Shown here one piece after another: positions 18,865 to 27,005 of a stretch of DNA of 64,000 nt; positions within the stretch are counted from its first letter, which is position 1; the number at the start of each line of letters is the position of its first letter. The translations under genes were made by a program, and so were the position numbers. Where the stretch lies: NCBI GenBank assembly GCA_934622035.1, contig CAKTVG010000003.1:89360-153359 (forward strand), in the 5' to 3' direction. The DNA comes from an uncultured Oscillospiraceae bacterium. GTDB taxonomy: Bacteria; Bacillota; Clostridia; Oscillospirales; Oscillospiraceae. Below the pieces are notes generated by a model that did not search any database, was not told the DNA's origin, and saw nothing but the letters and a program-made list of their open reading frames with translations.

Positions 18865-18904
18865 GAAAAAAACGCGGCGGCCGGGAATAATCCCCGCCGC
18901 CGCG
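18865..18904 (-). terminator. Terminator after the MATE gene
   Basis: GC-rich stem (CGCGGCGG with CCGCCGCG), on the minus strand followed by seven T. The 18732-18864 stretch between the two terminators holds nothing I recognise. Confidence 0.75.
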
Positions 18905-18910
18905 ATAAAG

Positions 18911-20245
18911 TCACACGCTTTTGTTTTTCCAGATGCCCGTTGTGTAAAAGAGGACGGACACCGTCGTCGCAATTGCCCAGCTCACCGGCCAGGCCAGCCA
19001 GATGCCCGTGCTCTCCCAGAACGAGGAGAACACAAACGCCAGCAGCACGCGCAGGAACAGCGCGGTAAACGTCGTGATCATAAAGAGCGTCATTGCGCCC
19101 GCACCGCGAAAGACGCTGTCGGCACAGATTTTCACCGCCACCAGCAGATAAAACGGCGCAACGATCACCAGGAACCGGCAGCCGACCGTCAGCGCCTCGC
19201 TCCCCTGATCCTTCATAAACAGGCCGATGAGCGGCGAGCGGAAAACCACATAGACCACGCTGAATGCCAGCGCCACGCCGCACATCAGCGCAAGACCGCT
19301 TTTCAATCCGCGCTTGACGCGCTCTGGCTTCCCTGCGCCAAGATTCTGCGCCGTGAAGTTGGAGACGCCCGTGCCGAGTGTGGAAATCGTCGTGGTTGTG
19401 AAGCCATTGACCTTGATGGCTGCGGCATAGCCCGCCATCACCGCGCCGCCGAAGCCGTTGACAATGCTCTGAATGAGCAGATTGCCCACGGAGATAAAGC
19501 CCTGCTGCAAGGTGCTTGGCAGCGCGATGCGGATGATGCGCCGCAAAAGCGCCCAGTCAAAGAGCTTCACGCGTCCCTCCGTGGCAAAGCCGCGCAGCCG
19601 CCGGAAAAGCGCCGCCACAGCCAGCACGCAGCTCACGCCCTGGCACAGGAAGGTCGCCCAGGCCACGGACGCCACGCCGAGGTGCGGAAACAGCTTGACA
19701 AACAGCACGTCCAGGAAAACGTTCGCCGTGGACGAGCAGGCCAGGAAGAAAAACGGCGTTCTGGAATCTCCCAGCGCCGAAAAAATGCCGCTGGAAATGT
19801 TATAGAAGAAAAGAAACAGCAGGCCGCCGGTGTAAATATTCAAATAGTGCAGCGACTCCGCATAAATCCCGGCAGGCACGCGCATCAGCGTCAGCAGAGA
19901 CGGCACGAGCAGAAAGCCCAGCAGCATCAGAGCCATCGTCAAAACACCGCTGAAAATCAGGTTCGTGCTGACCGCCGTTTTTAATTCACGCAGCTTTTTT
20001 GCCCCGAAAAGCTGGGCAATCACCACGGAACAGCCGATGTTGCAGCCGAAGGCGAAGGCCAGATAGATCAAGGTAACCTCGTAGGCGTTGCCAACGGCGG
20101 ACAGCGCGTCCTCGCTGAGGAGCTTTCCCGCAACCAGCGAATCCGCGACATTGTACATCTGCTGGAAAATCACGCCGCCCAGCAGCGGCAGCGAAAAGCT
20201 GCAAAGCGCTCTGCCCGGCGAGCCGGTCGTCAAATCCTTTTCCAT
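18911..20245 (-). CDS. MATE-family multidrug/organic-cation exporter
   Basis: 444 residues with about twelve transmembrane helices in two homologous bundles. Typical MATE N-terminus (LTTGSPGRALCSFSLPLL, QQMYNVADSLVAGKLL). Such proteins export cationic drugs or metabolites with Na+ or H+. The start at 20245 has AGGAGG at good spacing, rather than the upstream ATG at 20284. The promoter region contains long palindromes that could be a repressor site. Confidence 0.9.
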   Translation of the reverse strand: MEKDLTTGSPGRALCSFSLPLLGGVIFQQMYNVADSLVAGKLLSEDALSAVGNAYEVTLIYLAFAFGCNIGCSVVIAQLFGAKKLRELKTAVSTNLIFSGVLTMALMLLGFLLVPSLLTLMRVPAGIYAESLHYLNIYTGGLLFLFFYNISSGIFSALGDSRTPFFFLACSSTANVFLDVLFVKLFPHLGVASVAWATFLCQGVSCVLAVAALFRRLRGFATEGRVKLFDWALLRRIIRIALPSTLQQGFISVGNLLIQSIVNGFGGAVMAGYAAAIKVNGFTTTTISTLGTGVSNFTAQNLGAGKPERVKRGLKSGLALMCGVALAFSVVYVVFRSPLIGLFMKDQGSEALTVGCRFLVIVAPFYLLVAVKICADSVFRGAGAMTLFMITTFTALFLRVLLAFVFSSFWESTGIWLAWPVSWAIATTVSVLFYTTGIWKNKSV

Positions 20246-20276
20246 CGCAACACCTCCTATAAAACCCGAAGGCGCT

Positions 20277-20312
20277 CTTGTCATAAAATTCTATTGAAAA
20301 TTTTATGACAAG
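20277..20312. repeat. Palindrome at the MATE promoter (operator candidate)
   Basis: Perfect 14-bp inverted repeat CTTGTCATAAAATT around an 8-base centre. It includes a possible minus-strand TAAAAT -10 with TTGCAA 18 bases upstream, so a bound regulator would block the MATE promoter. It could also fold in RNA. Confidence 0.5.
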
Positions 20313-20324
20313 CTCCTACAAAAT

Positions 20325-20356
20325 TGCAAAACAGAATTTTGTATTTCTATTTTGCA
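20325..20356. repeat. Second palindrome upstream of the MATE gene
   Basis: 12-bp inverted repeat TGCAAAACAGAA with one mismatch, again around an 8-base centre, lying just upstream of the first palindrome. Confidence 0.45.
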
Positions 20357-20387
20357 GTTTTGGTCGCTGCGGCGGGTTATTGAACGC

Positions 20388-20414
20388 GAAAGGGAACCCT
20401 GACGGTTCCCTTTC
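20388..20414. terminator. Hairpin in the MATE/zinc-ribbon gap
   Basis: 11-bp perfect stem GAAAGGGAACC with its complement and a 5-base loop; no clear T-run on either side. Confidence 0.4.
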
Positions 20415-20467
20415 ACACTATCCTTCCCTCCGAAACGTTTGGCCTCGCAGGCTTCTTTGATAGTCAG

Positions 20468-20491
20468 AAGGCGCTTCAAATGAAGCGCCTT
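20468..20491 (-). terminator. Hairpin after the zinc-ribbon gene
   Basis: 11-bp perfect stem AAGGCGCTTCA with its complement, 28 bases after the 20520 stop. The T-content that follows is modest (CTTCTGACTATC), so it may be a weak terminator. Confidence 0.5.
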
Positions 20492-20519
20492 GCAAGTAAT
20501 CTCTTTCGTTATGCGAAAA

Positions 20520-20789
20520 TCAGCCGCGGCTTCTCATCTTTGCGAAGCACTCGCTGCAATAAACCGGACGATCGGACTTCGGCTCAAAGGGGACGCGAGC
20601 CTCGCCGCCGCAGTTTGCGCAGGTAGCGGTGAAGTAGCTGCGGGAAGTGGTCTTGCGAGCGTCACGGCAAGCTTTGCAGCGCTGCGGCTCGTTCTGGAAG
20701 CCTCTGGCTGCATAAAACTCCTGCTCGCCAGCGGTGAACACGAACTCATTGCCGCATTCCTTGCAAACTAAGGTCTTGTCTTCGTACAT
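20520..20789 (-). CDS. Small zinc-ribbon protein
   Basis: 89 residues with four CxxC pairs: CKEC (9-12), CKAC, CANC and CSEC. These form two treble-clef/zinc-ribbon knuckles, so it is probably a two-zinc protein. The family is common and uncharacterised in Clostridia. Single-gene unit with its own strong promoter and a leader of about 120 bases, an arrangement seen for stress-induced small proteins; that is an inference. No catalytic residues are evident. Confidence 0.8.
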   Translation of the reverse strand: MYEDKTLVCKECGNEFVFTAGEQEFYAARGFQNEPQRCKACRDARKTTSRSYFTATCANCGGEARVPFEPKSDRPVYCSECFAKMRSRG

Positions 20790-20917
20790 TTTGGTTTACC
20801 TCTCTTGATGAATAAGATTTGCCCCGACACTCTTCTCGCGTATTTTGCAGATTGGTATGCCATGGGTTGATATTTGCGAACGGTGAAGTCATGGTCACGC
20901 CGCTCAGCACAACGTCA

Positions 20918-20945
20918 ATTATAACATTTTAAAACGCCTTGTCAA
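20918..20945 (-). promoter_or_regulatory. Strong promoter of the zinc-ribbon gene
   Basis: Minus-strand TTGACA (20940-20945), 16-bp spacer, TATAAT (20918-20923). The start of transcription near 20911 leaves a leader of about 120 bases before the ATG. Confidence 0.8.
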
Positions 20946-21018
20946 TAGTGGATGAAAAAATATTCCGCCAGAAAAATGCATTTGTGCGTTTTCGACATAT
21001 TTCGCCTCGTGTTTTCGG

Positions 21019-22056
21019 TCAAAACGTCAGTTGTTCTTCGTTCTGATTGGGCAAATGCAGGTGATCGTAGGCAAGCTGCGTTACGCAGCGCCCGCGCGGC
21101 GTCCGCGTGAGGAAGCCGATCTGCATGAGATACGGCTCGTAGACATCTTCTAACGTGACCGCTTCTTCTCCGATCGTCGCAGCAAGCGTCTCCAGCCCGA
21201 CGGGGCCGCCGTTGTAAAACTGTATAATTGCACGAAGCATGCGCCGGTCAGTCGCATCCAGGCCGAGCTTGTCCACCTCCAGCCGCTGCAAGGCCAGATC
21301 CGCCGCCTCGCGGGTAATGACGCCGTCGTAATAGAGCTGTGCAAAATCACGCACGCGGCGCAGCATCCGGTTGGCAATCCGCGGCGTGCCGCGGCTGCGG
21401 GAGGCGATCTCCAGTGCGCCCGCGGGGTCGATCTGCATACCGAGCAGCAGCGCAGAGCGCGTGACGATACGGCAAAGCTCCTCCGGCGTGTAAAGCTCCA
21501 GCCGGAAGGTCACGCCGAAGCGGTCGCGCAGCGGCGCAGAAAGCTGACCCGCGCGCGTCGTCGCACCGATCAGAGTAAACTTCGGCAGATCCAGCCGGAT
21601 GGAATTGGCCGACGGGCCCTTGCCGACGATGATGTCAATCGCAAAATCCTCCATTGCGGGATACAGAATCTCCTCCACCGAGGTGTTCAGGCGGTGAATC
21701 TCGTCGATAAACAGAATATCGCCCTCAGAAAGGTTTGTCAGAAGCGCCGCCAGATCGCCCGCCTTTTCGATTGCCGGGCCGGAGGTAATGCGGATATTCA
21801 CACCCATTTCGTTGGCAATGACGCCGGCGAGCGTGGTTTTGCCCAGGCCGGGAGGGCCATACAGAAGGACATGATCCAGCGGTTCACTGCGCCGCCGCGC
21901 GGCCTCGATATAAACTGCCAGATTCTCCTTGACCTTTTCCTGGCCGTTGTATTCGCTCAGGCGCTTCGGGCGCAGCGAAAGCTCACCCTCATCCTTCGCG
22001 GTGTAGCTCGTCGTTACGATCGGGGCCTCAAAATCCTGAGAAAAATCAATGCTCAT
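21019..22056 (-). CDS. ruvB: Holliday junction branch-migration ATPase RuvB
   Basis: 345 residues, AAA+ motor that with RuvA drives branch migration. Seen: RPKRLSEYNGQEKVK near the N-terminus, Walker A GPPGLGKTT, Walker B LFIDEIHRL, sensor GATTRAG and the winged-helix tail ending RTPRGR. Starts 4 bases after ruvA in a ruvC-ruvA-ruvB operon. Confidence 0.97.
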   Translation of the reverse strand: MSIDFSQDFEAPIVTTSYTAKDEGELSLRPKRLSEYNGQEKVKENLAVYIEAARRRSEPLDHVLLYGPPGLGKTTLAGVIANEMGVNIRITSGPAIEKAGDLAALLTNLSEGDILFIDEIHRLNTSVEEILYPAMEDFAIDIIVGKGPSANSIRLDLPKFTLIGATTRAGQLSAPLRDRFGVTFRLELYTPEELCRIVTRSALLLGMQIDPAGALEIASRSRGTPRIANRMLRRVRDFAQLYYDGVITREAADLALQRLEVDKLGLDATDRRMLRAIIQFYNGGPVGLETLAATIGEEAVTLEDVYEPYLMQIGFLTRTPRGRCVTQLAYDHLHLPNQNEEQLTF

Positions 22057-22060
22057 TGCT

Positions 22061-22663
22061 TCACCTCATTACCATCGCACGCAGACAGCGTCGGACAATT
22101 TCCTCCGTGGACAGCTCCTCTGCCGGAATGCCCTTAAGCGCCGCGGCAATTTCCGCCTGATTATAGCCCAGCTCCACCAGCGCCGCCTGCGCAAGCGCCA
22201 GATTGCTGCCGGCGGCAGGCGCCGGGGCGGCGGACACACCGGAAAAGTCTACCTCCGTCACAGCAGCGCCCAGCTTGTCCTTCAGCTCCAGAATAATGCG
22301 CTGCGCCAGCTTTTTTCCGACGCCCGGCGCAGCGGTCAGCGTTTTTTCATCCTGCGTCATAATGGCCAGCGTAAAGCGCTCCGGAGACGTCGCGGAGAGG
22401 ATCGCCAGCGCGGCCTTCGTGCCGACGCCGGTCACGCCCAATAGCAGTTCAAAGCAGCGCAGCTCCTCTTTCGTCGAAAAGCCGAAGATGTCAAACGCAT
22501 CCTCGCGAATGTAGGAATAGGTAAACAGCTTCGCCCGCTGCCCGACGCGCAGCTTGGAGAGCGTATACGCCGTCGTGCGGCAGGCATAACCCACGCCGCC
22601 GCAGTCCACCACGGCGAGATTGCCCTCCATCAGCGTAATCTCGCCGTTCAGATAATAAAACAT
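22061..22663 (-). CDS. ruvA: Holliday junction DNA helicase subunit RuvA
   Basis: 200 residues. N-terminal OB fold (MFYYLNGEITLMEGNLAVVDCGGVGY), tandem helix-hairpin-helix middle (GVTGVGTKAALAIL, APGVGKKLAQRIILELKDK) and the C-terminal RuvB-contacting domain joined by an Ala/Pro linker. Binds the four-way junction. Three bases separate it from ruvC. Confidence 0.96.
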   Translation of the reverse strand: MFYYLNGEITLMEGNLAVVDCGGVGYACRTTAYTLSKLRVGQRAKLFTYSYIREDAFDIFGFSTKEELRCFELLLGVTGVGTKAALAILSATSPERFTLAIMTQDEKTLTAAPGVGKKLAQRIILELKDKLGAAVTEVDFSGVSAAPAPAAGSNLALAQAALVELGYNQAEIAAALKGIPAEELSTEEIVRRCLRAMVMR

Positions 22664-22666
22664 CGT

Positions 22667-23164
22667 CTATCCTCCCTGCATCCGGGGCAGCAGCGACGTC
22701 GCCGAACGCGCATGGCACAGCGCAATGGCAATGGCGTCCGCCGCATCATCCGGACGCGGCATTTTCTCCATATGCAGGAAGCGCCGCGTCATATCCATGA
22801 CCTGGCGCTTCTCCGCCTTGCCATAGCCGACGACTGCCTGCTTGACCTGCATGGGCGTGTATTCAAACAGCGGGACGCCCGCCCGCTCGATTGCAAGCAA
22901 TATCACGCCGCGGCCGTGCGACACGCCGATGCCCGTCGTGATATTGTGGCCCCAGAACAGCTCCTCGACCGCCACGGCCTCCGGCTTCGTGACCTCCAGC
23001 AGGCGCGTGATGTCCTCAAAAAGCATGTTGAGCCGCTGCGGGAAGGTCAGCTCCGGCGGCGTTGTCACCGTGCCGTATTGCAGCAGCGTATGCTTCCCCC
23101 GCTCCGACGAGATCAGGCCAAAGCCCGTCGTAGCATAGCCGGGGTCAATGCCCAAAATAACCAA
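22667..23164 (-). CDS. ruvC: Holliday junction resolvase RuvC
   Basis: 165 residues from a TTG at 23164 (MVILGIDPG), with GGAG seven bases upstream. An ATG at 23194 would add ten residues not seen in RuvC proteins. RNase H-like fold with catalytic acids in GIDPG, VEELFWG and the final PDDAADAIAIA. The start lies inside the end of the upstream membrane-protein gene (20-base overlap), suggesting translational coupling. Confidence 0.93.
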   Translation of the reverse strand: MVILGIDPGYATTGFGLISSERGKHTLLQYGTVTTPPELTFPQRLNMLFEDITRLLEVTKPEAVAVEELFWGHNITTGIGVSHGRGVILLAIERAGVPLFEYTPMQVKQAVVGYGKAEKRQVMDMTRRFLHMEKMPRPDDAADAIAIALCHARSATSLLPRMQGG

Positions 23165-23351
23165 AGAGCTTCTCCGGCCATTCCGGCACGGCAATGTTCA
23201 GCAGCCAGCAGAGGATGCCCAGCACCATCACGCCGAACAGCGTCCATGCCAGCACGCGCTTCCACTTGGGGCTGGAAACGAATTCCTGCTGCTCGGGCGC
23301 TTCCTGCTGCGCATCGTTCAGCACTTCCTGCTCCTGTTTCTGTTCATTCAT
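23145..23351 (-). CDS. Small single-pass membrane protein at the head of the ruv operon
   Basis: 68 residues. An acidic, Gln/Glu-rich N-terminal 25 residues precede one membrane helix (about 37-57, VLAWTLFGVMVLGILCWLLN). The start ATG at 23351 has GAGGTG eight bases upstream. It overlaps ruvC by 20 bases, so the pair is co-translated. No family recognised, and a role in recombination is not implied by anything beyond position. Confidence 0.7.
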   Translation of the reverse strand: MNEQKQEQEVLNDAQQEAPEQQEFVSSPKWKRVLAWTLFGVMVLGILCWLLNIAVPEWPEKLFGYFGH

Positions 23352-23464
23352 CGATATCACCTCAAACTATATCTTATCATGCCGGGGCAGATTTTGCACG
23401 AACATTTTTTCGTTTTTCGCAAAAATCAGAAAGGTTTCGCTTATAGTAGGTGGAATATTTGATA

Positions 23465-23493
23465 TTGTGTTTTCCCACCGTACCTGCTACAAT
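23465..23493 (+). promoter_or_regulatory. Promoter of the alpha/beta hydrolase gene
   Basis: TTGTGT (23465-23470), 17-bp spacer, TACAAT (23488-23493). Confidence 0.55.
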
Positions 23494-23516
23494 GAAATTC
23501 ATCCAATTCCACTTTC

Positions 23517-23541
23517 CCCGGCGCCGCTCCGCGGCGCCGGG
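23517..23541 (+). promoter_or_regulatory. GC-rich stem-loop in the hydrolase leader
   Basis: Perfect 11-bp stem CCCGGCGCCGC with its complement and a 3-base loop, ending about 6 bases before the AGAAGGAG ribosome binding site. It could hinder ribosome access or stabilise the mRNA. Confidence 0.5.
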
Positions 23542-23562
23542 CTTCCAGAAGGAGATCATTTC

Positions 23563-24378
23563 ATGCGCTGCTTCACCCTCCCCCTTCCCGGCTTCCACGC
23601 GACGCTCGACGTCATGCTGCGAAGCCGCGCCTACGATTCCGTAGAGCACGCCAAACGCCCGTGCATGCTCATCATCCCCGGCGGCGGCTATGCCTTTGTC
23701 TCCGACCGAGAGGGCGAACCCGTCGCCACGGGGTTTTTGCAGGCAGGCTATCAGGCCTGCGTCCTGCACTACACCGTGCGCTCACAGGAATCCGACCCCT
23801 TCCTCGGCAATCTGCCGCTGCGCGAGGCCGCCGCTGCCGTCCGGGAAATCCGCACGCACGCGGAGGAGTGGGGCATCGACCCCGAAAAGGTCAGCGTCTG
23901 TGGATTCTCCGCCGGTGCACATCTGGCCGGGAGTCTCGGCATCTTCGCAGATAACCCCGCGTATCTTCCCGAAAACACCGACGGCAGGAGCACGCCGAAC
24001 GCCATGCTGCTCTGCTACCCCGTCATCACCGCCGGGGAAAAGGCGCACCGCGACTCCATCTACCATCTCAGCGGCACGCGGGAGATCAACGAGGCCAGCC
24101 GCCGCTGGTCCTTGGAAGAGCATGTAACAAAGAACACCTGCCCCGCCTTTCTCTGGCAGACCATGCAGGACGAGTGCGTTCCGGTAGAAAACGCCATGTC
24201 CATGGCGCGCGCCCTGCGGCGGGAGGGCGTCCCGTTTGAGCTGCACATCTACACGGACGGCCCGCACGGTCTGTCCGTCGCAACGCCGGAGGCCGGCATG
24301 GACAATCCACATGCCGCGAGCTGGCTGCCCCTTGCGCTGCAATGGCTGAATGCCCGCGGGGCCGGCGCGGGATATTGA
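23563..24378 (+). CDS. Alpha/beta hydrolase, acetyl-esterase-like
   Basis: 271 residues from the ATG at 23563, which has AGAAGGAG before it. No signal peptide, so cytoplasmic. Seen: oxyanion-hole loop IIPGGGYAF, nucleophile elbow GFSAGAHLAG, and the late DGPHG carrying the catalytic His, with an acidic residue in the QDECVP loop. This is the BD-FAE/acetylxylan-esterase-like branch, which deacetylates sugars or cleaves small esters; substrate unknown. Monocistronic, closed by a terminator shared with the convergent ABC transporter. Confidence 0.85.
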   Translation: MRCFTLPLPGFHATLDVMLRSRAYDSVEHAKRPCMLIIPGGGYAFVSDREGEPVATGFLQAGYQACVLHYTVRSQESDPFLGNLPLREAAAAVREIRTHAEEWGIDPEKVSVCGFSAGAHLAGSLGIFADNPAYLPENTDGRSTPNAMLLCYPVITAGEKAHRDSIYHLSGTREINEASRRWSLEEHVTKNTCPAFLWQTMQDECVPVENAMSMARALRREGVPFELHIYTDGPHGLSVATPEAGMDNPHAASWLPLALQWLNARGAGAGY

Positions 24379-24379
24379 C

Positions 24380-24424
24380 AAAACAGCAGCATGTCGAAAA
24401 GGCTTTTCGACACGCTGCTGTTTT
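24380..24424. terminator. Bidirectional terminator
   Basis: 17-bp stem (CAGCAGC..GTCGAAAA with its complement, one mismatch), T-run on the plus strand, shared between the hydrolase and the convergent ABC-transporter operon. Confidence 0.8.
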
Positions 24425-25165
24425 TTATAGCACCTTTTGTAAAAAGCTCTGCAATCTCGGGCTCTGCGGGTGATTGAAAATCTGCTCCGGCGTGCCCTGC
24501 TCGCAGAGCTTGCCGTTGTCGATAAAGAGAACCCGGCTGCCAACCTCGCGGGCAAAGCCCATTTCATGGGTAACGACAACCATCGTCATACCGCCCAGCG
24601 CCAGCTCACGCATAACCTCCAGCACCTCGCCGACCATCTCCGGGTCAAGCGCGCTGGTCGGCTCGTCAAAGAGCATGACCTCCGGCTCCATTGCCAGCGC
24701 CCGGACAATGGCAACGCGCTGCTTCTGTCCGCCGGAGAGCTGCGCGGGGTAGGCGCTGGCGCGGTCTGCAAGGCCGACGCGTTCCAGAAGCGCCATCGCC
24801 TTCTGCTCCGCCTCCGCCTTCGGCATCTTCTTGATGTGCACCGGCGCCATCGTCAGGTTTTGCAGGATCGTTTTGTGCGGAAAGAGGTTAAAATGCTGGA
24901 AGACCATGCCCATTTTCTGGCGGTGGCGCAGCAGATCGACCTTTTTCCCGGTGATCTCCTCGCCGTCAAAGACGATGGAGCCGGAGGTCGGCTTTTCCAA
25001 CAGGTTCAGGCTGCGCAGGAAGGTGCTCTTACCGCCGCCGGACGGGCCGATGACCGCAATGACGTCCCCCTTGCAGATGTCCACACTGATCCCGTCGAGC
25101 GCCTTGACCTCGCCGCCGTTATAATACTTTTTCAGATTCTTTACCTCGATCAGCTTCTCGGCCAT
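24425..25165 (-). CDS. Polar amino-acid ABC transporter ATP-binding protein
   Basis: 246 residues, GlnQ/HisP type. Seen: Walker A GPSGGGKST, signature LSGGQKQR, Walker B VMLFDEPTSAL and the H-loop VTHEMGFA. The ATG at 25165 overlaps the permease stop (TGATG), a coupled arrangement. Third gene of the binding protein-permease-ATPase operon; energises import. Confidence 0.94.
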   Translation of the reverse strand: MAEKLIEVKNLKKYYNGGEVKALDGISVDICKGDVIAVIGPSGGGKSTFLRSLNLLEKPTSGSIVFDGEEITGKKVDLLRHRQKMGMVFQHFNLFPHKTILQNLTMAPVHIKKMPKAEAEQKAMALLERVGLADRASAYPAQLSGGQKQRVAIVRALAMEPEVMLFDEPTSALDPEMVGEVLEVMRELALGGMTMVVVTHEMGFAREVGSRVLFIDNGKLCEQGTPEQIFNHPQSPRLQSFLQKVL

Positions 25166-25896
25166 CAAAGAATCGCCTCCCTCTGCTGCTTGCGCTTGCG
25201 CTCATAGTTCGCCTGGCGGTCAACGCGCTTCATCTTCTTTTCAAAGAAGCCGAACACCTTGCTCAGGGTGAAGGTCATAATGAAATAGATCACGCCGACG
25301 ATCACCAGCGGCTCGATGGGCAGCATCGTTGCGCCCTTGACCACCAGATACTGCGTCATCAGGTCGCCGATGAAGAAGGTCGAGGCCAGAGAGGTATCCT
25401 TGATGATCATGATGAATTCGTTGCCCAGTGCAGGAAGAATGTTCTTGATTGCCTGCGGCACAATGACAAACCACATGGTCTTTGTCTCGCCGAAGCCGAG
25501 GCTCAGCGCGGCCTCGCGCTGGCCGGGGTCCACTGCCTGAATGCCGGAGCGGATGACCTCGGAAACATAGGCGGCGCTATTGCAGATCAATGCAATGGCC
25601 ACGCAGAGAAATTTCTGCTTTTGCAGCGCGGGCAGCAGCATCGGCAGGCCAAAATAGAAGAAATACAGCTGAAGCAGCATGGGCGTGCCGCGGATGATCT
25701 CTATATAAATATTGGAGAGCCAGCGCAGCGGCGGAATTTTGGACATTTTCATCATGGCCAGCAGCGCGGCAAAAATCGTTCCCACGCCGACGGTTATGGC
25801 CGCAAGTGCAAGCGTATACTCCACGCCGTCAATCAGGAATCTGTCCCAGTATTTCAGGAACAGCGCGGCAAGCTTTTCAAAATCAAGAAATTTCAT
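25165..25896 (-). CDS. Polar amino-acid ABC transporter permease
   Basis: 243 residues, HisM/GlnP type, about five membrane helices. The EAA loop that docks the ATPase is EAALSLGFGETKTMWFVIVP. IIRGTPMLLQLYFFYFG is typical of the family. The start at 25896 is preferred over a GTG at 25905 that lies too close to GGAG. A strong hairpin separates it from the binding-protein gene. One permease gene suggests a homodimer. Confidence 0.93.
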   Translation of the reverse strand: MKFLDFEKLAALFLKYWDRFLIDGVEYTLALAAITVGVGTIFAALLAMMKMSKIPPLRWLSNIYIEIIRGTPMLLQLYFFYFGLPMLLPALQKQKFLCVAIALICNSAAYVSEVIRSGIQAVDPGQREAALSLGFGETKTMWFVIVPQAIKNILPALGNEFIMIIKDTSLASTFFIGDLMTQYLVVKGATMLPIEPLVIVGVIYFIMTFTLSKVFGFFEKKMKRVDRQANYERKRKQQREAIL

Positions 25897-25916
25897 TCGT
25901 AACACACTCCAGCATT

Positions 25917-25942
25917 ATGCCGGATACGTCTGTATCCGGCAT
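25917..25942 (-). promoter_or_regulatory. Intercistronic hairpin after the binding-protein gene
   Basis: Perfect 11-bp stem ATGCCGGATAC with its complement and 4-base loop. Such hairpins commonly protect the binding-protein message and reduce permease expression. Confidence 0.6.
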
Positions 25943-25958
25943 AGTGATTCTAATCTGA

Positions 25959-26852
25959 TTATTCGAGCGTCAGCTCCTTGGCGTTTTCGGATTTGCCAAG
26001 CTCCACGGCGTCATTGTACCAGGTGTCATACAGGCCCTCGCTGTAGGCCTTGCTCAGCGCCTCATTCACCGCCGCCAGCAGTTCTGTCTCGCCCTTGGCA
26101 ACGATCACAACGTTTCCGACATATTTCGGATCCACTTCAAACTGCCAGCTGCAAACCGCCAGCTCCGGGTTCGCATCGGCGATCATTTCCGCATTTCCAA
26201 CGGCAACAGCCAGCGCCTCAATGTTACCGCTTTTCAGCTCCATCACGCCGACGGTGATATCGCCGATGGGAATGGCATTTGCGCCGGTGAGCTGCTCCTG
26301 CACAAGCTGCAATTGCAGCGACGCATTCTGTCCGCCGACATCCTGCCCGTTAAAGTCCTCCGGCTTGGTGTACTTTTCGGCATCGTCCTTCCGGATCAGC
26401 AGGACCTGCTCGGTTTCGTTGTCGCCGGCATAGTAATAATCGGACATCTCGTAGTTCGCCGCACGCTCCTCCGTCCAGGAATAGCCGGAAATGGACATCG
26501 GCACCGCTCCGGTGTAGACCGCCGTCTGGCAGGCATCAAAGCCCATCGGCTCGATCACAAGCTCCACGCCGATGGAATCGGCAATGTACTTCGCCAGCGT
26601 CACGTCGAAGCCGACGTACTGCTCCTGTCCGGTCTTGGAGGAATCGATAAATTCCATCGGGGAGAAGTCCGGGCTGAGCGTCACGGTGAGTACACCCTCG
26701 GCCTTGATTTTTTCCAGCGCATTGGCGTATTGCCCCTGGGAGGAGCCGTCACTCGCGGCCTGGCTGCCGCCGTTGGCGTCCGGAGTCGTTCCACAGGCTG
26801 CCAGTGCAGCTGTCAGCGCAAGCGCAAGCAGCAGCGCAATCCATTTTTTCAT
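25959..26852 (-). CDS. Amino-acid ABC transporter substrate-binding lipoprotein
   Basis: 297 residues from the ATG at 26852. Lipoprotein signal MKKWIALLLALALTAALAAC, then a Ser/Gly/Gln linker and a periplasmic-binding-protein family 3 fold (VTLSPDFSPMEFID, GFDVTLAKYIADSIG, EPMGFDACQTAVYTG). It captures a polar or charged amino acid. ArgR-like boxes upstream hint at arginine or a related basic amino acid, an inference only. Confidence 0.92.
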   Translation of the reverse strand: MKKWIALLLALALTAALAACGTTPDANGGSQAASDGSSQGQYANALEKIKAEGVLTVTLSPDFSPMEFIDSSKTGQEQYVGFDVTLAKYIADSIGVELVIEPMGFDACQTAVYTGAVPMSISGYSWTEERAANYEMSDYYYAGDNETEQVLLIRKDDAEKYTKPEDFNGQDVGGQNASLQLQLVQEQLTGANAIPIGDITVGVMELKSGNIEALAVAVGNAEMIADANPELAVCSWQFEVDPKYVGNVVIVAKGETELLAAVNEALSKAYSEGLYDTWYNDAVELGKSENAKELTLE

Positions 26853-26922
26853 ATTCTTTACGTCCTTTCCATTCTGCGCATGCGGCAAAGCGCTCTGTCT
26901 GCGCGTGTTTTATTTGGTGCAT

Positions 26923-26951
26923 ACTTTATCACTCTCTCCCGGATTTGTCAA
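26923..26951 (-). promoter_or_regulatory. Promoter of the amino-acid ABC operon
   Basis: Minus-strand TTGACA (26946-26951), 17-bp spacer, TAAAGT (26923-26928), about 65 bases before the start codon. Confidence 0.75.
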
Positions 26952-26960
26952 GCGCATTTT

Positions 26961-27005
26961 TCGATAAATATTCAAAATAATTTTAATTTGTTGAATATAT
27001 ATTCA
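26961..27005 (-). promoter_or_regulatory. Two ArgR-like boxes upstream of the ABC promoter
   Basis: TGAATATATATTCA (26992-27005) matches the core of the ARG-box consensus (TGAAT-WWWW-ATTCA) exactly. A second copy, TCGATAAATATTCA (26961-26974), matches 12 of 14. Centres are 31 bp apart, about three helical turns, ending 10 bp upstream of the -35. The position upstream would allow activation or looping rather than simple occlusion. Confidence 0.55.
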
